Below are positions 36,365-44,959 of a stretch of DNA of 64,000 nt, piece by piece. The stretch lies in the NCBI RefSeq assembly GCF_002993885.1, contig NZ_CM009578.1:313251-377250 (forward strand), in the 5' to 3' direction. The position numbers were made by a program, and so were the translations under genes. The notes below the pieces were generated by a model. It ran no database searches. It saw only the letters and a program-made list of their open reading frames with translations, and was not told the origin of the DNA. The DNA comes from Sphingopyxis lindanitolerans (GTDB taxonomy: Bacteria > Pseudomonadota > Alphaproteobacteria > Sphingomonadales > Sphingomonadaceae). How positions within the stretch are numbered: the stretch's first letter is position 1; each line of letters opens with the position of its first letter.

Positions 36365-37215
36365 TGCGCCTCCGTTCATTGCTCTTCGTCCCCGGCGACC
36401 GCCCCGAACGCTTCGCCAAGGCCGCCGCGTCGGGCGCCGATGCGATCATCCTCGACCTGGAGGATTCGGTGGCGCTTGCGAACAAGGACGCCGCGCGCGC
36501 CGCGGTGGCCGAATATCTGCTGGGCGACCGCGAGGTCGTGACGCTGGTGCGGGTCAACCCGCTCGACGGGCATATGACCGCCGCCGACGTCGCTGCCATC
36601 GCGGCGGCGCGGCCCGATGCGATCATGCTCCCCAAGGCCGAGGGCGCATCGAGCGTCGCGCAACTGGATACCATATTGCGCAGCGAAACCGCGCGCGATG
36701 CGTCGCTGCCGCCGATCCTGCCGATCGCGACCGAAACCCCGGCGGCGATCTTCACGCTCGGCAGCTATCGCGAGGCGAAGGATCGCCTGCTCGGGCTCAC
36801 CTGGGGCGCCGAAGACCTGCCCGCCGCGATCGGTGCAACAGCGAGCCGGCACGAAGACGGCAGCTATACATCGCCCTATGAGGTCGCGCGCGCGCTCACG
36901 CTGTTCGCGGCGCATGGCGCGGGGGTCGCGGCGATCGATACGGTGTTTCCGGCGATCAAGGACGCGGCGGGGCTCGCCGCCTATGCCGCGCGCGCGCGCC
37001 GCGACGGGTTCACCGGCATGATGGCGATCCATCCGTCGCAGGTCGCGCCGATCAACGCGGCCTTCACCCCCGCCGCCGAAGAGGTCGTGCGCGCGCAGGC
37101 GATCGTCGATGCCTTCGCCGCCAATCCGGGCGTCGGGGTGTTGCAGATCGACGGCAAGATGGTCGATGCGCCGCATCTCAAGCAGGCGCAGCACATCTTG
37201 TCGCTGGCGGATTAA
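36364..37215 (+). CDS. CitE-like CoA-ester lyase (HpcH/HpaI family)
   Basis: A 283-residue TIM-barrel lyase. The N-terminus RLRSLLFVPGDRPERFAKA and LDLEDSVALANKDAARA are typical of CitE-like proteins, with metal-binding acidic residues further on (TWGAEDLPAAIGA). Its mycobacterial counterpart in the same neighbourhood was shown to split citramalyl-CoA and R-HMG-CoA; I infer a similar final step of leucine breakdown to acetoacetate and acetyl-CoA. The start overlaps the MaoC stop by one base (TGATG). Its stop codon overlaps that of the convergent phospholipase D-like gene. Confidence 0.82.
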   Translation: MRLRSLLFVPGDRPERFAKAAASGADAIILDLEDSVALANKDAARAAVAEYLLGDREVVTLVRVNPLDGHMTAADVAAIAAARPDAIMLPKAEGASSVAQLDTILRSETARDASLPPILPIATETPAAIFTLGSYREAKDRLLGLTWGAEDLPAAIGATASRHEDGSYTSPYEVARALTLFAAHGAGVAAIDTVFPAIKDAAGLAAYAARARRDGFTGMMAIHPSQVAPINAAFTPAAEEVVRAQAIVDAFAANPGVGVLQIDGKMVDAPHLKQAQHILSLAD

Positions 37216-38723
37216 GGCGCGCTTCGCTTCTTCCGCCCGAACGGCCGGTGCCGCTTCATCCAGCCTTTGCCGCGATTCCAGCTTTTTTTCAGCCCGCGCT
37301 GGGCGAAACCCTCGAACATCGCGTCAGGGCTTGCGGGGTCGAGCAATTCATTGTCGGCGATGAAGTCGTCGAGCGGGCCGGGGCTGACGAGATCGAGCAA
37401 TTCGAGCGTGCGCCCGTTGCCCTGCAACGCCTCGATCGTCGCGATCAGCGATCCGGTGCGCGCAAATTCGCGCGCCACATCGGCGGCCTCGACCCCCAGA
37501 TGTTCGGCAATCAGCGATTCGCGCAGCCGCGCGATCGCCGGTCCGGCATCGCGGTTGGCGGGCAATGCGGCGTCGATCGTCACATCGCATTCGCTGTCGA
37601 GCCCCATCGACCGATTGTTCATGTTCGACGACCCGACACGGATCAGCCGGTCATCGACCACCGCCGTCTTGGCATGGACATAGATCGCTTCGCCCGCCGC
37701 GGTCCGCGGAACATAGATACGCAGCCGATCGCCATGCCGCGCCTTGGCGATCGCGCGCACCAGCTTGACCCGGGCGCCGTCCATCGCCTTTTGTTCCAGC
37801 CAGCCGTCGGCGGTTTCGGGCATGACCACGACAAATTCGGGCGGGTCATCCTCCTCCAGCCGTTCGGCGATCGCCGCCGCGATCTTGCCGCAGGAAAAAT
37901 ACTGATTTTCAAAATAGATGAAGCCTTTGGCGCCCGCGATCATGTCGAGATAGAGTTGCTCGATCTCGCGAATTTCGTCCCATTCCGCATAGGCTGCACG
38001 GGTGCGCGAAATGGCGACATCGACGCCTTCGAAATCGGGCTCGAGGTCGTCGGGCCAATTCTCCCCCTTGCCGTGCAATTCGCGCAGCCCCTTCTTCGTC
38101 GCGCGCTGCCACCGCTCGTTGCCGAGTTCGGCGAGCGCGCCGCCCACCGGGCCCGCCACGATCATCGTGCTGTCGTGCCATGGCATATAGGCCTTGCCGC
38201 CGGGCGCGGTGCGGCGCGGGTCGCCGTCGAGGTGGTCGCGCGTGTCCCAGCGGCACGCGCCGACATCGATGCCGCCGCAAACCGCCAGATGATCGTCGAA
38301 CACCGCGACCTTTTGATGATGGCTGCACCCGACCGGATGCGCGCTGTCGAGCCGGAAACGGATCGAGCGCGTGATCTTCCAGCGCAGGATCATCGTGACG
38401 ATCCGCGGCATCGCAAATTGCTTGAGCCCGCCGAAATTCCAGCGGAGGATGTCGATGTCGCGATCGGGGCGAGCCTTTGCGAGGCCAAGCAGATAGGCGC
38501 CGAGCGGCTGGCCCCTTCCCTGTTCGTCGGGCTTCAACGCGATGCGCGGATCGAAATCCCAGCCGATCAGCAGAATGCGTTCCTTCGCATCGGCCATCAA
38601 CCGCTCGAGCAGCGCATAATAATCGGCGGCATCGACAATCATCCGTGCCTTGTCGGCGCGCTCGATCCGCCAGCAATTGCGGCCCGCTATGACGATCGGT
38701 TTCAGGTCGCTCCCCATCGCCAT
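37212..38723 (-). CDS. Phospholipase D-like protein
   Basis: A 503-residue protein with two HKD motifs: SHHQKVAVFDD near residue 140 and VHAKTAVVDDRLIRVGSSN near residue 365. These are the catalytic pairs of the PLD superfamily, which includes cardiolipin synthases and phosphatidyl hydrolases. No N-terminal membrane helices are seen, so it differs from bacterial cardiolipin synthase A. A basic tail (KSWNRGKGWMKRHRPFGRKK) may bind membranes. Starts at 38723 or 38717 are both possible. Tail-to-tail overlap of 4 bases with the lyase gene. Confidence 0.85.
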   Translation of the reverse strand: MAMGSDLKPIVIAGRNCWRIERADKARMIVDAADYYALLERLMADAKERILLIGWDFDPRIALKPDEQGRGQPLGAYLLGLAKARPDRDIDILRWNFGGLKQFAMPRIVTMILRWKITRSIRFRLDSAHPVGCSHHQKVAVFDDHLAVCGGIDVGACRWDTRDHLDGDPRRTAPGGKAYMPWHDSTMIVAGPVGGALAELGNERWQRATKKGLRELHGKGENWPDDLEPDFEGVDVAISRTRAAYAEWDEIREIEQLYLDMIAGAKGFIYFENQYFSCGKIAAAIAERLEEDDPPEFVVVMPETADGWLEQKAMDGARVKLVRAIAKARHGDRLRIYVPRTAAGEAIYVHAKTAVVDDRLIRVGSSNMNNRSMGLDSECDVTIDAALPANRDAGPAIARLRESLIAEHLGVEAADVAREFARTGSLIATIEALQGNGRTLELLDLVSPGPLDDFIADNELLDPASPDAMFEGFAQRGLKKSWNRGKGWMKRHRPFGRKKRSAP

Positions 38724-38760
38724 CCCCACGCATGGCGGCGGCAATGGTTGCGCGCCGGGA

Positions 38761-40563
38761 TCAAGCGGCGAAAAATTGTTCGGGCGTCAGCGCCATCATC
38801 GCCTCGCTGCCCGCCTCGATCTTGCGGCGCAGCGCCCCCGCGTCGGGGAGGAAGCGTTCGCCGAAGTGGCGCGCGGTGACGATCTTCGCCTCCAGAAAAT
38901 CCTGGCGGCCGCGCTTTTCGTCGAGCGCCGTCTGCGCTGCCTCGGCCATGCGCAGCCACATCAGGCCCAGCGCGACGATGCCGGCGATATGCATATAATG
39001 ATGCGCGCCGGCGCCGACATTGTTCGGGTTGGTCATGCCATTCTGCATGAACCACATCGTCGCCGCCTTGAGTTCGCCATTCGCCTTTTCGAGGCGGCCC
39101 GCGAAATCGGCGAAGGCGGGCCTGGACTTGGCGGCGGCGCATTCCTCATCGACGATCGCGAAGAGGGTCTGGATCGCGCGGCCGCCGTTCTGCGCGAGTT
39201 TGCGGCCGACGAGGTCCATCGCCTGTACGCCGTTCGCGCCTTCATAGATCATCGTGATGCGGGCATCGCGGACATATTGGCTCATGCCCTGTTCCTCGAT
39301 GTAGCCGTGGCCGCCGAAGACCTGCTGCGCGTTCACCGCGACCTCGAACCCCTTGTCGGTGCCATAGCCCTTGATCACCGGAGTGAGCAGGCTGACAAGG
39401 TCGTCGGCGCGCTGGCGTTCCTCCTCGCTCTCGGCGACATGCGCGAGGTCGACCTGAAGCGCGCCCCACAGGCAGAGCGCGCGCAGCCCCTCGACCACCG
39501 CTTTGCCGTCCATCAGCATGCGGCGCACGTCGGGATGGACGAACAGAGGGTCCGCCTTTTCCTGCGGATCCTGCGGCCCGGTCAGCGCACGGCCCTGGCG
39601 GCGGTCCTGCGCATATTGGACCGCGTTCTGGAAGGCGATATCGGCCTGCCCCAGCCCCTGGATGCCGACCCCCAAACGCGCGGCGTTCATCATCACGAAC
39701 ATCGCGGCGAGGCCCTTATTCTCCTCGCCGACCATCCAGCCCTTCGCACCGTCATAATTCATGACGCAGGTCGCATTGGCATGGATGCCCATCTTGTGCT
39801 CGATCGATCCGCACGACAGCGTGTTGCGTTCCCCCAGCGAACCGTCGGCGTTCACCAGGAACTTGGGCACGATGAACAGCGAGATGCCCTTGACGCTGTC
39901 GGGCGCGTCGGGGGTTTTGGCGAGGACGAGGTGGATGATATTGTCGGTCAGGTCATGCTCGCCCGACGAGATGAAGATTTTGGTTCCGGTGATTGCATGA
40001 CTGCCGTCACCGTTCGGCGCCGCGCGGGTGCGGATCAGGCCAAGGTCGGTGCCGCAATGCGGCTCGGTCAGGTTCATCGTCCCGCCCCATTCGCCCGAGA
40101 TCATCCGCGGCGCATAGATGGCCTTCTGCTCGTCCGATCCCTTGACGAGGATCGCCGCGACCGCCGCCTGGGTCAGCCCCGGATACATGGCGAAGGCCTG
40201 GTTCGCCGCCATGCGATATTCCTCGACCGGAAAGCCGACGACGTGCGGCAGGCCCTGTCCGCCGAATTCCTCGGGCTGGGTCAACAGCGTCCAACCGGCC
40301 TCGCAATAGGCCTGATAGGCCTGCTTGAACCCCTCCGGGGTCGTCACCGACCCGTCGTCATGGCGCGTGCAACCTTGCTGATCGCCCGAATAGTTGATCG
40401 GGAACAGCACTTCCTCGCAGAATTTGGCCGCTTCGGTCAGCACCGCCTCGACCATGTCGGGCGAGGCATTGGCGAACCCCGGAAGCGCCGCATAGCGTTC
40501 GATCCCGAGCACATCGTTGAGCAGGAACAGCGTATCTTGGACGGGGGCGCGATAAGCGGGCAT
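38761..40563 (-). CDS. Acyl-CoA dehydrogenase, long DmdC/FadE-like type
   Basis: A 600-residue acyl-CoA dehydrogenase with an extra N-terminal segment and a long C-terminal helical domain. Signature parts are GEWGGTMNLTEPHCGTDLGL, TGTKIFISSGEHDLTDNI and VFGGHGYIEEQGMSQYVRD. Members of this long class include FadE-type enzymes and 3-methylmercaptopropionyl-CoA dehydrogenase, and the exact chain specificity cannot be told. A MerR regulator gene lies 65 bases upstream on the same strand and probably forms one unit with it. It likely works in fatty acid beta-oxidation. Confidence 0.88.
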   Translation of the reverse strand: MPAYRAPVQDTLFLLNDVLGIERYAALPGFANASPDMVEAVLTEAAKFCEEVLFPINYSGDQQGCTRHDDGSVTTPEGFKQAYQAYCEAGWTLLTQPEEFGGQGLPHVVGFPVEEYRMAANQAFAMYPGLTQAAVAAILVKGSDEQKAIYAPRMISGEWGGTMNLTEPHCGTDLGLIRTRAAPNGDGSHAITGTKIFISSGEHDLTDNIIHLVLAKTPDAPDSVKGISLFIVPKFLVNADGSLGERNTLSCGSIEHKMGIHANATCVMNYDGAKGWMVGEENKGLAAMFVMMNAARLGVGIQGLGQADIAFQNAVQYAQDRRQGRALTGPQDPQEKADPLFVHPDVRRMLMDGKAVVEGLRALCLWGALQVDLAHVAESEEERQRADDLVSLLTPVIKGYGTDKGFEVAVNAQQVFGGHGYIEEQGMSQYVRDARITMIYEGANGVQAMDLVGRKLAQNGGRAIQTLFAIVDEECAAAKSRPAFADFAGRLEKANGELKAATMWFMQNGMTNPNNVGAGAHHYMHIAGIVALGLMWLRMAEAAQTALDEKRGRQDFLEAKIVTARHFGERFLPDAGALRRKIEAGSEAMMALTPEQFFAA

Positions 40564-40628
40564 GACTCGTCTTTCCGAAAATCAAAGGGTTGGCAAACAT
40601 CTCGCCCGGGGAGGCCAGGACCGAAAGC

Positions 40629-41060
40629 TCAGCGTGCTTTGCGGGCCGTCTCAACCTTTTTCACCATATCGATGAACCGTGTCAGTTCGTCGACGGCGCT
40701 ATCGATGTCGTCGCGCTGGCGCTGCAACAGCGCTATGCGCTGCTCGCACTTTTCGATCGTCACCTGGCGCTGGGTCTTGCGCCCGTCGCCAACGTCGTAA
40801 AGGTCGATCATCTCGCGAATGTCGGCAAGGCTGAAACCGGTGCGCTTCGCGCGCAATATCCAGGCCAGCCGCGCGCGGTCGCGCTTGGAATAGATGCGCG
40901 ACAAGCCGCGGCGCGAGGGGCTGATCAGCCCCTCGTCCTCATAGAAACGCAGCGCGCGCGCCGTGACCCCGAATTCGGTCGACAGATCGGTGATGCTGAA
41001 CTGGTCGCGACCGAGGTGATCGGGCGTGTCGATATGGGCGTGGCCGTATTCTTCGGTCAT
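40629..41060 (-). CDS. MerR family regulator, LiuR-like
   Basis: A 143-residue MerR protein. The winged helix-turn-helix is at residues about 20-60 (FSITDLSTEFGVTARALRFY, YEDEGLISPSRRG), followed by a dimerisation coiled coil. No cysteine metal site is seen. MerR proteins of this kind beside acyl-CoA dehydrogenase genes regulate branched-chain and fatty acid catabolism. The ATG at 41060 is chosen; a 16-base palindrome lies 19 bases before it. That site points to autoregulation and control of the acyl-CoA dehydrogenase downstream. Confidence 0.85.
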   Translation of the reverse strand: MTEEYGHAHIDTPDHLGRDQFSITDLSTEFGVTARALRFYEDEGLISPSRRGLSRIYSKRDRARLAWILRAKRTGFSLADIREMIDLYDVGDGRKTQRQVTIEKCEQRIALLQRQRDDIDSAVDELTRFIDMVKKVETARKAR

Positions 41061-41079
41061 GGGGCGAGGATAGTTTCCG

Positions 41080-41095
41080 TTGACGTGAACGTCAA
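41080..41095. promoter_or_regulatory. TTGACGT-N2-ACGTCAA palindrome upstream of merR
   Basis: Perfect 7-base arms with a 2-base spacer, 19 bases before the MerR start codon. The form is like LiuR-type operators of MerR regulators in fatty and branched-chain acid catabolism. It probably serves as the autoregulatory operator. Confidence 0.6.
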
Positions 41096-41126
41096 GGCTG
41101 GTGGAGCGACGGAGAATCGGCGGCAC

Positions 41127-41672
41127 TCAGCCCTCGCAGAGCGCGATATTATTGCCGTCCCCATCAAGGATACGCAAGCGTTTCGCATCCTCCCCGGACC
41201 AACTCGCGCGCGGCAGGTCGAGCCCGGCGAGCGAGGCGCGCGCGGGACACAGGCTCGCGCATTGCGGCGGCAGCTTTCCGGGCAGGCGAAGCTCGTCCTC
41301 TTCCTCGCGCACCAGCATCTCGCAGCCCTCGACACCGGCAAAGTGCAGGCGCCAGCCTTCGCTCTCGCTCGTCATCGTGCCGCGCGCGGTGCAGCGCAGG
41401 CCGGGACCAAAGGCCGCGGTGACCGCAAAGCGCCAGCGGCCCGCCCCGTCGGGCACCGCGCACATCGCATCGCGCCCCAATTCGTGAGTCCGCTCGAACA
41501 CCCCGGTGGGCGTCGCCGTATCGGGGCGAACGACGCCGCGCTCGCGCGCCGCGATCTCGAGCGGATTGCTCGCATCGATATCGCTGTTCGCGCGGTCAGC
41601 CGCCGGCCGGTCGCAACCGGCAAGCAAAAGCGGCAGGATCAGCCAGGCGGCGCGGCGATCAGGCATCGTCAT
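41127..41672 (-). CDS. Hypothetical lipoprotein
   Basis: A 181-residue protein with a lipobox ([11 protein letters not shown]), predicted to be a lipid-anchored envelope protein. The mature part contains several cysteines ([31 protein letters not shown]) that may form disulfides. I recognise no family. It begins inside the end of hisI (14 bases of overlap, or 8 if the second ATG at 41666 is used), so it follows hisI on the same transcript. Confidence 0.7.
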   Translation of the reverse strand: MTMPDRRAAWLILPLLLAGCDRPAADRANSDIDASNPLEIAARERGVVRPDTATPTGVFERTHELGRDAMCAVPDGAGRWRFAVTAAFGPGLRCTARGTMTSESEGWRLHFAGVEGCEMLVREEEDELRLPGKLPPQCASLCPARASLAGLDLPRASWSGEDAKRLRILDGDGNNIALCEG

Positions 41673-42033
41673 CGGGGAAAGTCAGCGACCCATCCGTCTC
41701 GACCCGGCGATAGAAGCAGGAACGGCGCCCGGTGTGGCAGGCAGGTCCTGCGGGCCGGACCCGCAGCAGCAGCGCATCCTGGTCGCAATCGACGCGCATC
41801 TCGACGAGCGTCAGGCCGTTGCCCGACGTCTCGCCCTTGCGCCACAGCGACCGGCGCGAGCGCGACCAGAAATGCGCCGCTCCCGTCTGCTGCGTCAGCC
41901 GGATCGCATCGGCGTTCATATGCGCGACCATCAACAGCCCGCCGGAGTCGGCGTCGGTGACGATCGCGGTGACGAGGCCCGCGGCATCGAAGCGCGGTAA
42001 AAAGCGGTCGGTTTCGTCGCTGGCCCTGTCCAT
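41659..42033 (-). CDS. hisI: Phosphoribosyl-AMP cyclohydrolase
   Basis: A 124-residue HisI, normal for the single-domain enzyme. It opens the adenine ring of phosphoribosyl-AMP in histidine synthesis. The zinc and magnesium motifs are present: [31 protein letters not shown] and [11 protein letters not shown]. No other histidine gene lies in the window. A lipoprotein gene overlaps its end. Confidence 0.95.
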   Translation of the reverse strand: MDRASDETDRFLPRFDAAGLVTAIVTDADSGGLLMVAHMNADAIRLTQQTGAAHFWSRSRRSLWRKGETSGNGLTLVEMRVDCDQDALLLRVRPAGPACHTGRRSCFYRRVETDGSLTFPDDDA

Positions 42034-42175
42034 GTGCCACGCTTTAGAGCAGGACCGGGGCCGCTGTCACCCCACCCGCGACGCGGCTTCGTGACAATAG
42101 TATGAAGATGGGGGGCGACATTTGGAACAAGCCTCCCTATATGCGCGGCAGGTTCCCCCCTGCTCCTGGATCGAC

Positions 42176-43633
42176 ATGCTGACGACGCATCCTTTCGATG
42201 ACGACAAGCTCCACGAGGAGTGCGGCGTCTTTGGCATCCACGGCGCCGAAAGCGCCGCCGCAGTGGTTGCGCTCGGGCTGCACGCGCTCCAGCACCGCGG
42301 ACAGGAAGCATCGGGGATCACCGGCTTCGACGGCAAGGAATTCCACACCCACCGCGCGATGGGCCATGTCGCGGGGAATTTCGACCGCGACGACATCATG
42401 CGTCAGCTCGCCGGCACCTCGTCGATCGGCCATGTCCGCTATTCGACGACGGGCGAAACCGCGCTGCGCAACGTCCAGCCGCTGTTCGCCGACCTGGCGA
42501 CCGGCGGTTTCGCGATCGCCCACAACGGCAATATCTCGAACGCGACCGCGCTTCGCAAGATTCTCGTCCGCCGCGGATCGATCTTCCAGTCGACCAGCGA
42601 TACCGAGGTGATCATTCATCTGGTCGCGACGTCCAATTATCGCACCCTGCTCGACCGCTTCATCGATGCGCTGAAACAGGTCGAGGGCGCCTATTCGCTG
42701 ATCTGCCTGACCGCCGAGGGCATGATCGGGTGCCGCGACCCGCTCGGCATTCGCCCGCTCGTCCTCGGCAAGCTGGGCGACGCCTATATATTGGCCTCCG
42801 AAACCGTGGCGTTCGACGTCGTCGGGGCCGAATTCGTCCGGTCGGTCGAGCCCGGCGAGCTGGTGATCATCCGCGACGGCGAACTGACCTCGCATCACCC
42901 CTTCGCCGAGCGCGCCGCGCGCCCGTGCATCTTTGAATATGTCTATTTCTCGCGCCCCGATTCGATCGTCGACGGGACGAGCGTCTATTCGGTGCGCAAG
43001 GCGATCGGCGCCGAACTCGCGCGCGAAGATCCGGTCGACGCCGACCTCGTCATCCCGGTCCCCGATTCGGGAACCCCGGCGGCGATCGGCTATGCGCAGG
43101 AATCGGGCATTCCGTTCGAACTTGGCATCATCCGCTCGCATTATGTCGGCCGCACCTTCATCCAGCCGGGCGACAAGGTCCGCCATCTTGGCGTCAAGCT
43201 GAAACACAATGCCAACCGCGCGCTGATCGCGGGCAAGCGCGTCGTGCTGATCGACGATTCGATCGTGCGCGGCACGACCAGCCTCAAGATCGTGCAGATG
43301 ATGCGCGACGCCGGTGCCGCCGAGATCCACATGCGGATCGCGAGCCCGCCGACCCAGCATAGCTGCTTTTATGGCGTCGATACGCCCGAACGCGCAAAGC
43401 TGCTCGCCGCGCAGATGACGGTCGGACAGATGGCGAATTTCATCAACGCCGACAGCCTGTCCTTCCTCACCATCGACGGCCTCTATCGCGCGCTCGGCGA
43501 AGCGAAGCGCGCCGACGACAGCCCGCAATATTGCGACGCCTGCTTCACCGGCGATTATCCGACGACGCTGACCGATTTCGACGAGAACAGCATCGACGAC
43601 CAGTTTTCGCTGCTTGCCGAACGAGTTGTCTGA
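42176..43633 (+). CDS. purF: Amidophosphoribosyltransferase
   Basis: A 485-residue PurF, first step of purine synthesis (PRPP plus glutamine to phosphoribosylamine). The N-terminal nucleophile is Cys16 in EECGVFGIHG, exposed after removal of a short propeptide. The PRPP site is VLIDDSIVRGTTSLKIV. The frame is open to 42122, but the ATG at 42176 gives the expected propeptide length. An SDR gene follows after 4 bases. Confidence 0.95.
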   Translation: MLTTHPFDDDKLHEECGVFGIHGAESAAAVVALGLHALQHRGQEASGITGFDGKEFHTHRAMGHVAGNFDRDDIMRQLAGTSSIGHVRYSTTGETALRNVQPLFADLATGGFAIAHNGNISNATALRKILVRRGSIFQSTSDTEVIIHLVATSNYRTLLDRFIDALKQVEGAYSLICLTAEGMIGCRDPLGIRPLVLGKLGDAYILASETVAFDVVGAEFVRSVEPGELVIIRDGELTSHHPFAERAARPCIFEYVYFSRPDSIVDGTSVYSVRKAIGAELAREDPVDADLVIPVPDSGTPAAIGYAQESGIPFELGIIRSHYVGRTFIQPGDKVRHLGVKLKHNANRALIAGKRVVLIDDSIVRGTTSLKIVQMMRDAGAAEIHMRIASPPTQHSCFYGVDTPERAKLLAAQMTVGQMANFINADSLSFLTIDGLYRALGEAKRADDSPQYCDACFTGDYPTTLTDFDENSIDDQFSLLAERVV

Positions 43634-43637
43634 CCAC

Positions 43638-44372
43638 ATGACCATGAGATCTGAAGAATTGGCGGGCCAGGTCGCGCTCGTCACCGGGGCGAGCCGTGGC
43701 ATCGGCGAAGCGGTTGCCGAATCGCTCGCGGCGCGCGGCGCGCATGTCGTGATCACCGCGCGCACCGCGGGCGGGCTCGAGGCGCTCGAGGATCGGATTC
43801 ACGCAGCGGGCGGCAGCGCGACGATCGCGCCGCTCGACCTCACCGACGGCGACAGCATCGCGCGCCTTGCCAGCGCCATGGCCGAGCGCTGGAAAAAGCT
43901 CGACATGCTCGTCCTCAATGCCGCGATGCTCGGCACGCTGACTCCGGTCGCGGCGATCGACGGCAAGGAATTCAACCGCCTGCTGACCCTGAACCTGATC
44001 GCGCAGCAGGCGCTGATCGCCAATTTCGACCCGCTGCTGCGCCGCGCGACGAGCGGCCGCCTGCTCGCGCTGTCGAGCGGCGTCGCGCGGAATCCGCGGG
44101 CTTATTGGGGCGCCTACGCCGCATCGAAGGCGGCCTTCGAAACCCTGGTGACCAGCTATGGCGCCGAAATGCGCAATATCTCGGGCGTCCGCACCGCGAT
44201 CCTCGACCCCGGCGGCACCCGCACCCAGATGCGCGCGCGCGCCTATCCCGGCGAGGATCCGCACAGCATCAAGGGGCCCGAAGCGGTCGGCGAATTCGTG
44301 GCCGGGATGATGGTCGAGGGTTTCGACAGCACCGCGTTCCACGCCCTGCCCAAAGTGATGCTGGACGCTTAA
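43638..44372 (+). CDS. SDR family oxidoreductase
   Basis: A 244-residue short-chain dehydrogenase/reductase. The cofactor motif is TGASRGIGEAV, the catalytic tyrosine and lysine are in YAASKAAF, and NAAML is the structural motif. The substrate is unknown. It starts four bases after purF (ATG at 43638; an upstream in-frame start inside purF is less likely), so it is probably co-transcribed with it. Confidence 0.87.
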   Translation: MTMRSEELAGQVALVTGASRGIGEAVAESLAARGAHVVITARTAGGLEALEDRIHAAGGSATIAPLDLTDGDSIARLASAMAERWKKLDMLVLNAAMLGTLTPVAAIDGKEFNRLLTLNLIAQQALIANFDPLLRRATSGRLLALSSGVARNPRAYWGAYAASKAAFETLVTSYGAEMRNISGVRTAILDPGGTRTQMRARAYPGEDPHSIKGPEAVGEFVAGMMVEGFDSTAFHALPKVMLDA

Positions 44373-44431
44373 CGCGATCTTTGCAACTCTGTGCCAATTG
44401 CGGGCATATCCGGGTTGGCAAAGGCATCGAA

Positions 44432-44818
44432 ATGAAAAGCAACATCCTGCGCTGGGCGATGGCGGCTGCGATCGGCATCATCGTCGCCTTCGCTCTGCTC
44501 TGGCTGGCGCAATATGCCGGCAGCGAGATCGCTCCCGCCGAATATGATGTCGACACGGGTGAAATCCTGATTCCGCTGGGTTCGACGATCGCGCTGATCG
44601 TCGGCTGGTTCGTCGGAACCTTCGGCGGCGCATGGCTTGCGATGCGCGTTGCGGGCGGCAGCGGCCCCGGCTGGGTCGTCGCCGGCGCGGTCGTCGGCGC
44701 GGCGCTCTATAGCGCGGCCGATTTTTCGGATAGCTGGTGGATCATGGCACTGGGCGTCCTGGTCCCGCTCGCCGCGGCGTGGATCGCTCAGCGCGCGGCG
44801 GGCGCCGTCGAGGCCTAG
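44432..44818 (+). CDS. Small membrane protein
   Basis: A 128-residue protein with about four hydrophobic helices (WAMAAAIGIIVAFALLWLAQ, IALIVGWFVGTFGGAWLAM, GWVVAGAVVGAALYSAA, MALGVLVPLAAAWIA). I recognise no named family. The ATG at 44432 starts the first helix. It follows the SDR gene by 59 bases on the same strand and is followed by a palindromic repeat. Confidence 0.7.
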   Translation: MKSNILRWAMAAAIGIIVAFALLWLAQYAGSEIAPAEYDVDTGEILIPLGSTIALIVGWFVGTFGGAWLAMRVAGGSGPGWVVAGAVVGAALYSAADFSDSWWIMALGVLVPLAAAWIAQRAAGAVEA

Positions 44819-44840
44819 TAGAGAATAGCATCACCTACAT

Positions 44841-44927
44841 CCGTTCGTGCTGAGCTTGTCGAAGCACCGTTCTTCTTCCTGCGACGCAGAAGGAAGAACG
44901 GCCCTTCGACAAGCTCAGGGCAAACGG
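44841..44927. repeat. Inverted repeat, GAGCTTGTCGAAG family
   Basis: Arms 44841-44880 and 44891-44927 pair over nearly their whole length (modules GAGCTTGTCGAAG, CCGTTCTTC, TTCCT). The CTGAGC-TTGTCGAAG module is shared with 6632-6757. It lies between convergent genes and may work as a bidirectional terminator. Confidence 0.8.
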
Positions 44928-44959
44928 TGTATATTTATGGGCGCGATGCTCTAGCCGTC

